Part shown: piece by piece, positions 5,513 through 9,394 of the stretch
How positions within the stretch are numbered: the stretch's first letter is position 1
How the letters are laid out: each line of letters begins with the position of its first letter
Source of the DNA: a bacterium
GTDB taxonomy: Bacteria; Oederibacteriota; Muellerivitia; Muellerivitales; Muellerivitaceae
Direction of reading: 5' to 3'
Length of the DNA stretch: 9,394 bases
Assembly (NCBI GenBank): GCA_025980505.1
Contig: JAICXI010000042.1
Location: forward strand, 1-9,394
Position numbers and translations under genes: made by a program
Notes under the pieces: model-generated
Told to the model about the DNA's origin: nothing
Databases searched by the model: none
Seen by the model: only the letters and a program-made list of their open reading frames with translations

Positions 5513-6898
5513 ATGGCCGGTTCGACACCCAAAAGATCCCCCCAACCGGAAAGAGGGGAAAAGGAATCCCCGGGGGTTTTCCATTCCGCCGGGTTTTCCC
5601 TCCTCGAAGGGGTCTTCGGCCGGGACCTGGGGCCGGTTTGGGACGCGTTGGTGCTTTGGAATTCTTCCCGGAAGCGTGATGCGGCCGAAGGCCTGGGCGC
5701 CTACCGGAAGCTTTGGAAAAAAGTGCTGGAACGGCAGGAATTCGCCCGCCATCCTTTCGTGGGCACGGGTCTCCAGGATTTCTGGTTGGAAAGGCTCCTG
5801 GAGGACCCCAACGCCTTCCACCGCAAGGCGGAACTGGCCCCGCTCTCCCAAATCTCCCCTTCCTTGGCCCGGCAATATGCGGATGAATTAAGAGGCTTCC
5901 TGAAGCATGTGGTGGACGTGGATTGGGAAGATTGGATGGCCCCCCTCCATGAAAAACTGGATTTGCCCCTTCCGGGGTTCAAGGACCTGCGGGGGTTGGA
6001 AGTCCCGGCCCCGCTTCCACCGGCCCTGGAGGCCCGGCGGAAGATCAAGCAAAGGCTGCTTTCGGCCGATTCGCGGGATATCGCGCGGGAAATGGCCGAT
6101 TTCTTTTACCGGAACGGGCTGGGCTTGTTCGGCCGCTACCGCGCCTTCCGCTGGCAGTTGGACTCCCAGGGGCGCGGACAATTGGCGGGCGTGGAGGCCG
6201 CCGATCCCATCCGGTTGGAGAACCTGGTGGGTTATGAGGAGCAACGCAAGCCCCTCTTGGATAACATCGAGGCCTTCGTGGCGGGCAAACCCGCCAACAA
6301 CGTCCTGGTTTACGGGGAGAGGGGGACGGGCAAGTCCTCCACGGTGAAGGCCCTTTTGAACGCCTACCAGGACAAGGGCCTGAGATTGGTGGAGGTCCAC
6401 CCTTCCCATTTGAACGACTACCAGGAAATCCTCCCCCACTTGCGGGGCCGCCGGGAAAAGTTCATCTTGTTCGTGGACGACCTGTCCTTCGAGGAAAATG
6501 AGACGTCCTACAAGGGTTTGAAGGCCCTTTTGGAGGGAACGGTGGAAGCCACACCCGCCAACGTCATCCTGGTCGCCACTTCCAACCGGCGCCATCTTAT
6601 CCGGGAGTTTTTCGACGACCGCGCGGGCGAGCTTCAGAAGGACGGCGAAATCCACGGCGCGGACACGGTGGAGGAAAAACTCTCCCTCTCCGACCGGTTC
6701 GGGTTGGTGGTTTCCTTTTACTCCCCGGACCAGGAGACCTACCTGCGGATGGTGGAAAACTGGGCCAAGGAAGAGGGCATCCGGATGCCCGCCCCCGAAC
6801 TGCACCGCCGGGCCTTGCAATGGGAAAAATCCAACAACGTGCGCTCGGGCCGCACGGCCCGGCAGTTCATCAACGACCTGAAAGGCAAAGCCGATTGA
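5513..6898 (+). CDS. DUF815-family AAA+ ATPase
   Basis: This 461-residue predicted cytosolic P-loop ATPase has no characterised cellular role. Residues 1-235 are a poorly conserved, largely helical N-terminal region. The DUF815 AAA+ module follows: LENLVGYEEQR (235-245), Walker A GERGTGKSS (268-276) and Walker B ILFVDD (318-323). The sensor-1 asparagine is in VATSNRRH (Asn358), the arginine-finger-like motif is SDRFG (393-397), and a sensor-2 region GRTARQF (446-452) closes the lid domain. All nucleotide-binding residues are present, so it should be active. The start is clear: AAAGGAGG (5501-5508) lies 4 bases before the ATG. It is transcribed away from the radical SAM gene. Its stop codon (6896-6898) touches the left end of an inverted-repeat-bounded unit. 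It could act as a loader or remodeller for an unknown client (inference). Confidence 0.92.
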   Translation: MAGSTPKRSPQPERGEKESPGVFHSAGFSLLEGVFGRDLGPVWDALVLWNSSRKRDAAEGLGAYRKLWKKVLERQEFARHPFVGTGLQDFWLERLLEDPNAFHRKAELAPLSQISPSLARQYADELRGFLKHVVDVDWEDWMAPLHEKLDLPLPGFKDLRGLEVPAPLPPALEARRKIKQRLLSADSRDIAREMADFFYRNGLGLFGRYRAFRWQLDSQGRGQLAGVEAADPIRLENLVGYEEQRKPLLDNIEAFVAGKPANNVLVYGERGTGKSSTVKALLNAYQDKGLRLVEVHPSHLNDYQEILPHLRGRREKFILFVDDLSFEENETSYKGLKALLEGTVEATPANVILVATSNRRHLIREFFDDRAGELQKDGEIHGADTVEEKLSLSDRFGLVVSFYSPDQETYLRMVENWAKEEGIRMPAPELHRRALQWEKSNNVRSGRTARQFINDLKGKAD

Positions 6899-6925
6899 AC
6901 CACCAAGGTCACCAAGAAAGGCACG

Positions 6926-7131
6926 ATACTGGAATTTGAGGAAATAAATCCTGAGTTGGATAAAATGGCGGGTCAAATTGTTGATGCGGCTTCCAAAGTC
7001 CATAAGAGCTTAGGGCCTGGATTACTTGAAAATGCTTAGGAGCTTTGTTTTATGAGTTGGGCCGGCGTGGTTTAAAAGGTGAACGGCAAGTGGCGATTCC
7101 CTTGTTTTATGAAGGCGTTGAAATCCCCTAA
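6926..7131 (+). pseudogene. GxxExxY-family protein remnant
   Basis: Bases 6926-7039 read ILEFEEINPELDKMAG, then VDAASKVHKSLGPGLLENA and a stop (TAG, 7037-7039) at the Tyr that gives the family its name. Reading resumes in another frame at about 7051 as YELGRRGLKGERQVAIPLFY and ends at TAA (7129-7131). Intact relatives are roughly 120-140 residues and continue with a conserved GYRxDLLVE-like region that is missing here. The start codon also appears lost (ATA at the expected place, after an AAGAAAGG site). A nonsense codon, a frameshift and a missing C-terminus together make it non-functional. The biochemical role of the family is not established. Confidence 0.8.
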
Positions 7132-7139
7132 GCATTTTC
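7028..7139. repeat. Perfect 13-bp inverted repeat inside the GxxExxY remnant
   Basis: GAAAATGCTTAGG at 7028-7040 recurs as its exact reverse complement at 7127-7139, 86 bases apart. The nonsense TAG lies in the left arm and the closing TAA in the right arm. Confidence 0.75.
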
Positions 7140-7191
7140 TTTTCTTGTCGAGCTTCGTGACCTTGGTGGTTTAACCGCTTGGGGAGGTTTT

Positions 7192-7668
7192 ATGCCGGTT
7201 GATTTGTCGGTGTTCAAGGATGCGGCGCCCTACCGGGGCTTCAAGGAAGCGGACTGGAAAACCCTCTCGGAAACCCTGAGGGAGGTCCGGGTTTCGGCCG
7301 GTTCCCCCGTTTTCAAGGAAAACGCCCCGGGGGACGGGTTTTACTGGGTGCGGTCGGGGAAAATCCGGATCAGCCGGCAGGTGGTGCCCGACGGCAAAAA
7401 AACGACCCAGGAGCAGCTCTTGACGGTACTCTCCGCCGGCCAGATCTTCGGCGAGATGGCCCTGGTGGACGGAGAGCCCCGCTCGGCCGACGCCGTGGCG
7501 GACAGCGACGCGGCGCTTTATTTCCTGGCGCACCCCGAGTATGAGAAGCTCAAGCAGAACCAGCCCGCCACAGCCCTGCGGATACAGGATATGCTGGTGG
7601 TGACCCTGTGCTCGCGTATCCGGGAAGCCAACCGGGCTTTTGAAACCATTCGCTTTTGGTGCACATGA
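7192..7668 (+). CDS. Stand-alone cyclic-nucleotide-binding domain protein
   Basis: This 158-residue cytosolic protein is built from one CRP/FNR-type cNMP-binding beta-barrel. The phosphate-binding cassette reads FGEMALVDGEPRSAD (86-100), with Glu88 and Arg97 at the positions that hold the ribose and cyclic phosphate. Upstream, GDGFYWVRSGKIRISR (47-62) is the usual beta-barrel core. After a C-helix-like segment (about 113-150) the protein ends, so the helix-turn-helix of CRP-type regulators is absent. It should sense a nucleotide without binding DNA and probably acts on a protein partner. The start is the ATG at 7192, with GGGGAGG (7181-7187) 4 bases upstream. The stop overlaps the next start in ATGA (7665-7668), so the partner may be the exported protein encoded next or a complex that handles it. 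Ligand identity (cAMP, cGMP or other) cannot be read here. Confidence 0.88.
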   Translation: MPVDLSVFKDAAPYRGFKEADWKTLSETLREVRVSAGSPVFKENAPGDGFYWVRSGKIRISRQVVPDGKKTTQEQLLTVLSAGQIFGEMALVDGEPRSADAVADSDAALYFLAHPEYEKLKQNQPATALRIQDMLVVTLCSRIREANRAFETIRFWCT

Positions 7669-8645
7669 AAAACAGCGATCAGCGGGTGGCTTTCAGCTTT
7701 CGGAAACAGGGGGTGTTTTGGTGCGCCGCGTTCCTTTTATCCCCCCCGGCACCGGCCGCGGCCCAAACGGCGGTGCCCAAGGCCCAACTGCCCAACCTCA
7801 TCCTTTGCGAAAAAAACAAGGACGTAATCGCCCACGTGGCCCATGGAAAGATCGATTGGGACTATACCCTGGACGGTCCCCTCAAGGACATCCAATCCCA
7901 GCCTTTGACCGGCCGTTACCTGGTGACGGGAGGGACCCGGCAGGTTTTCCTGATCCGGAAAGTCTGGAAAGGCTGCCGGGTCCTGTGGGATTGGGTAAAG
8001 CTGAAGGATGTTTCCGTCCAAAGCGCGGTGGCGGCGGATTGGGACCTGCAAGGCAACCCCTCCCTGATCCTGGCGGCCGACACCCAAAACCAAAGGCTCT
8101 TTTTGGCCGAGGCCAAGTCCAACGGCATCAAGATCCGGTGGGAATATCCGCTTCCCGCCGCCCCCCGAAGGGTGCACCTCTGCACGGACAGCGGCAATTT
8201 CCTGGTCACCTTGAAGGATTCCACCGTCGAAGAGATTTATTTCCAGGAAGACAAGGTGGCCTGGCGGGTGGGGAGGGAGGACGGCCTCAAGGACGCGGTG
8301 GATGCGGTGCGGGACCCCTGGGCCAACACCTACGTTGCGGACGCGGCCGGCGGGGACGTTCTTTGTTTCACTCCATCCAAACAAGCCGCCTGGAAAACCC
8401 ACCTGCCTTTCGCCTCCGGCGTCCTCCAGGACATGGCCCTTTCCCTTTTCCGCAAGAACGGCAAACGCCTTCTATTGGTGTCGGTGCATTTCTCGGGCAA
8501 AGGCGAGGTGGCCCAGGACGTGCTTTACGTCTTGAACCCGGAAACGGGCAAGGTCCTGGCCTGGAGCGACCGGCTGGAAAAGGGGGGCTATCCGGCCTTC
8601 TTCAAGGTGGTGCCGGATAAAGCTGAATATTACAAGAAGCAGTAA
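7665..8645 (+). CDS. Exported propeller-like protein of unknown function
   Basis: This 326-residue protein has a signal peptide: a basic start (Arg7, Arg13, Lys14), a hydrophobic core about 16-26, and cleavage probably after APAAA near residue 33. The mature part shows a Trp-centred repeat of the type Lys-Ile/Val-x-Trp. It appears at Trp65, Trp108, Trp159, Trp200, Trp243 and Trp300, spaced roughly 41-57 residues apart. This rhythm, with intervening ILAADTQNQRLFLAEA- and VLYVLNPETGKVLAW-like strands, fits a six-bladed PQQ/YVTN-like beta-propeller. No catalytic or metal site is obvious. Translation is probably coupled to the cNMP-binding gene, because the start ATG lies in the ATGA overlap and no separate Shine-Dalgarno site is seen; the upstream in-frame TTG and GTG codons (7656, 7659) are less likely starts. 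A periplasmic sensor or assembly role is possible, but I recognise no named family. Confidence 0.8.
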   Translation: MKNSDQRVAFSFRKQGVFWCAAFLLSPPAPAAAQTAVPKAQLPNLILCEKNKDVIAHVAHGKIDWDYTLDGPLKDIQSQPLTGRYLVTGGTRQVFLIRKVWKGCRVLWDWVKLKDVSVQSAVAADWDLQGNPSLILAADTQNQRLFLAEAKSNGIKIRWEYPLPAAPRRVHLCTDSGNFLVTLKDSTVEEIYFQEDKVAWRVGREDGLKDAVDAVRDPWANTYVADAAGGDVLCFTPSKQAAWKTHLPFASGVLQDMALSLFRKNGKRLLLVSVHFSGKGEVAQDVLYVLNPETGKVLAWSDRLEKGGYPAFFKVVPDKAEYYKKQ

Positions 8646-8651
8646 AAGGCG

Positions 8652-8719
8652 GCCTTCAGCGGCCAGCGGAACCCCAAGACCTTCCAAGGGCTGGGCACGG
8701 ACCGCTGAGAGCTGAAGGC
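8652..8719 (+). other. Long imperfect hairpin between the propeller gene and the sirtuin gene
   Basis: A 9-bp perfect outer stem (8652-8660 with 8711-8719) and a 6-bp inner stem (8664-8669 with 8702-8707) are separated by a 3x3 internal loop and enclose a 32-base apical loop. The right arm runs into AGCTGAAGGCTGACAGC-like short repeats. No U-tract follows, so it is not a standard terminator. It may reduce read-through into the sirtuin gene or be a small dispersed repeat. Confidence 0.5.
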
Positions 8720-8746
8720 TGACAGCCTCCGGTAAGGGGTTTCCCA

Positions 8747-9394
8747 ATGTTCCCGGATGAAATCATCCAAAAACTGTTGAACTGCCGGAAGGTGGCAATC
8801 TTGACCGGCGCGGGTATCTCGGCCGAGTCGGGTGTGGACACTTTCCGGGGGCCGGAAGGCCTTTGGAAAAAGGCGGACCCCCGGTGGCTGGCCACGCCCC
8901 GGGCCTTTGCCCGGGACCCCAAGGCCGTCTGGGAATGGTATGAAGCCAGGCGGCGGCAAGTGGCCGGGGCCCGGCCCAACCGGGGCCACGAGGTCCTGGC
9001 CTGGATGGAGGAATTCTTCCCGCAGGTCACCCTCATTACCCAGAACGTGGACGGCTTGCACCACCAGGCGGGAAGCCGAAATCCCGTCGAACTTCACGGC
9101 AGCCTGTGGAGGATGCGGTGCACGGGCCTTCCTTCCCAACGGTTCCATCCTCCGTCCCAGGAGGCCGGCGCGGCCTCCTCCCCCGATGGGTTGGACTTGA
9201 GCGGCGAGGGGGGATGCGGCGAATGGGAAGACAGGCACGAGCTGGTGAACCTCCCGCCGGCCTGCCCCCAATGCGGCGCCTTGCTGCGGCCCGGCGTGGT
9301 GTGGTTTGAGGAAGCGCTGCCCGAGGAGCCCTGGGCGAGGGCGGAGAAGGCGGCCAGGGATTGCGACGCCTTTTTCGTGGTGGGGACCTCGGCC
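8747..9394 (+). CDS. cobB: Sirtuin NAD-dependent protein deacylase, CobB-like (partial, cut by window end)
   Basis: The first 216 residues are present and the frame is open to the window edge. Sirtuins remove acyl groups from protein lysines using NAD+. NAD-binding and catalytic motifs are present: GAGISAESGV (21-30), TFRG (32-35), TQNVDGLH (98-105) and catalytic His117 in ELHGSLW. Tyr65 and Arg68 in WYEARRRQ match the Y-x2-R signature of class III enzymes, which favour succinyl, malonyl and other acidic acyl groups. The zinc module is abnormal: the cysteines are Cys125, Cys157, Cys173 and Cys176, so the usual first CxxC pair is split by 31 residues. The normally conserved FGE substrate loop reads FEE (187-189). 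The start has AAGGGG (8734-8739) 7 bases upstream. It lies on the same strand as the preceding pair but is separated from it by 101 bases. Confidence 0.9.
   Translation, partial: MFPDEIIQKLLNCRKVAILTGAGISAESGVDTFRGPEGLWKKADPRWLATPRAFARDPKAVWEWYEARRRQVAGARPNRGHEVLAWMEEFFPQVTLITQNVDGLHHQAGSRNPVELHGSLWRMRCTGLPSQRFHPPSQEAGAASSPDGLDLSGEGGCGEWEDRHELVNLPPACPQCGALLRPGVVWFEEALPEEPWARAEKAARDCDAFFVVGTSA

Larger units (their letters stand above)
6898..7171. mobile_element. Inverted-repeat-bounded unit carrying a broken GxxExxY gene
   Basis: The 19 bases at 6898-6916 (AACCACCAAGGTCACCAAG) recur inverted at 7153-7171 with one difference, enclosing a 274-bp unit. The interior is AT-richer than the neighbouring genes and holds a GxxExxY-family remnant. 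The left repeat begins on the last base of the ATPase stop codon, and the right repeat ends 9 bases before the next Shine-Dalgarno site. No flanking target duplication is clear. It may be a small mobilised or dispersed unit; mobility is inference. Confidence 0.45.

Noticed and set aside
5888..7003. 371-codon minus-strand frame opposite the AAA+ ATPase
   Set aside because: It is antisense to a gene with intact Walker A, Walker B and sensor motifs, and has no supporting start signal.
6899..7191. Read-through extension of the ATPase into the following spacer
   Set aside because: The remnant happens to share the ATPase frame after its stop, but its sequence is GxxExxY-like and not part of DUF815 proteins, so it is not a broken C-terminus of the ATPase.
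7640..8620. 326-codon + strand frame over the propeller gene
   Set aside because: It is shifted relative to the frame that has a signal peptide and Trp repeats, and its composition is Gly/Arg/Pro-rich.
8630..9271. Minus-strand frame opposite the sirtuin
   Set aside because: It is antisense to the sirtuin frame, which contains GAGIS, TQNVDGLH and ELHG motifs and continues to the window edge.

Overview
The window is GC-rich bacterial chromosome with a strong preference for G or C at third codon positions. Shine-Dalgarno sites are clear, and most spacers are short. No phage, plasmid, CRISPR or RNA genes are visible. The Thr/Pro-linked lipoprotein, the expanded rhomboid family and the housekeeping mix would fit a poorly sampled Gram-negative or candidate-phylum lineage. 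Nothing here fixes the taxonomy, so this is only a weak inference.

Layout, left to right. A coding end enters on the + strand and stops near 105 (or 143). It faces a minus-strand zinc alcohol dehydrogenase (196-1248), and the two share a terminator at 146-181. Next comes a non-coding strip holding a decayed fragment of a rhomboid C-terminus (1399-1539, minus). It is followed by a minus-strand lipoprotein with a long Thr/Pro linker (1577-2368), then two minus-strand rhomboid genes (2544-3251 and 3493-4140). The upstream rhomboid has a complete canonical active site. The downstream one keeps Ser and His but has lost other conserved active-site residues. A GC-rich repeat lies between the two, and an AT-rich patch with three successive hairpins lies upstream of the pair. 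A minus-strand radical SAM protein of the AmmeMemoRadiSam family (4251-5399) ends that side.

From 5400 the coding direction switches to +. A DUF815-type AAA+ ATPase (5513-6898) is followed by a broken GxxExxY-family gene enclosed by 19-bp inverted repeats (6898-7171). Then come a stand-alone cyclic-nucleotide-binding domain protein (7192-7668), an ATGA-overlapping exported propeller-like protein (7665-8645) and a sirtuin (8747 onward, cut by the window edge). The sirtuin carries an unusual insertion in its zinc module.

How the genes work together: the only strong functional pairing visible is the overlapping cNMP-sensor/propeller pair. The two rhomboids are tandem paralogues. The other genes look like independent housekeeping functions. 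No complete new multi-gene system is evident. The most unusual signals are the rhomboid cluster with its divergent and fragmentary members, the inverted-repeat-bounded GxxExxY remnant, and the sirtuin zinc-module insertion.
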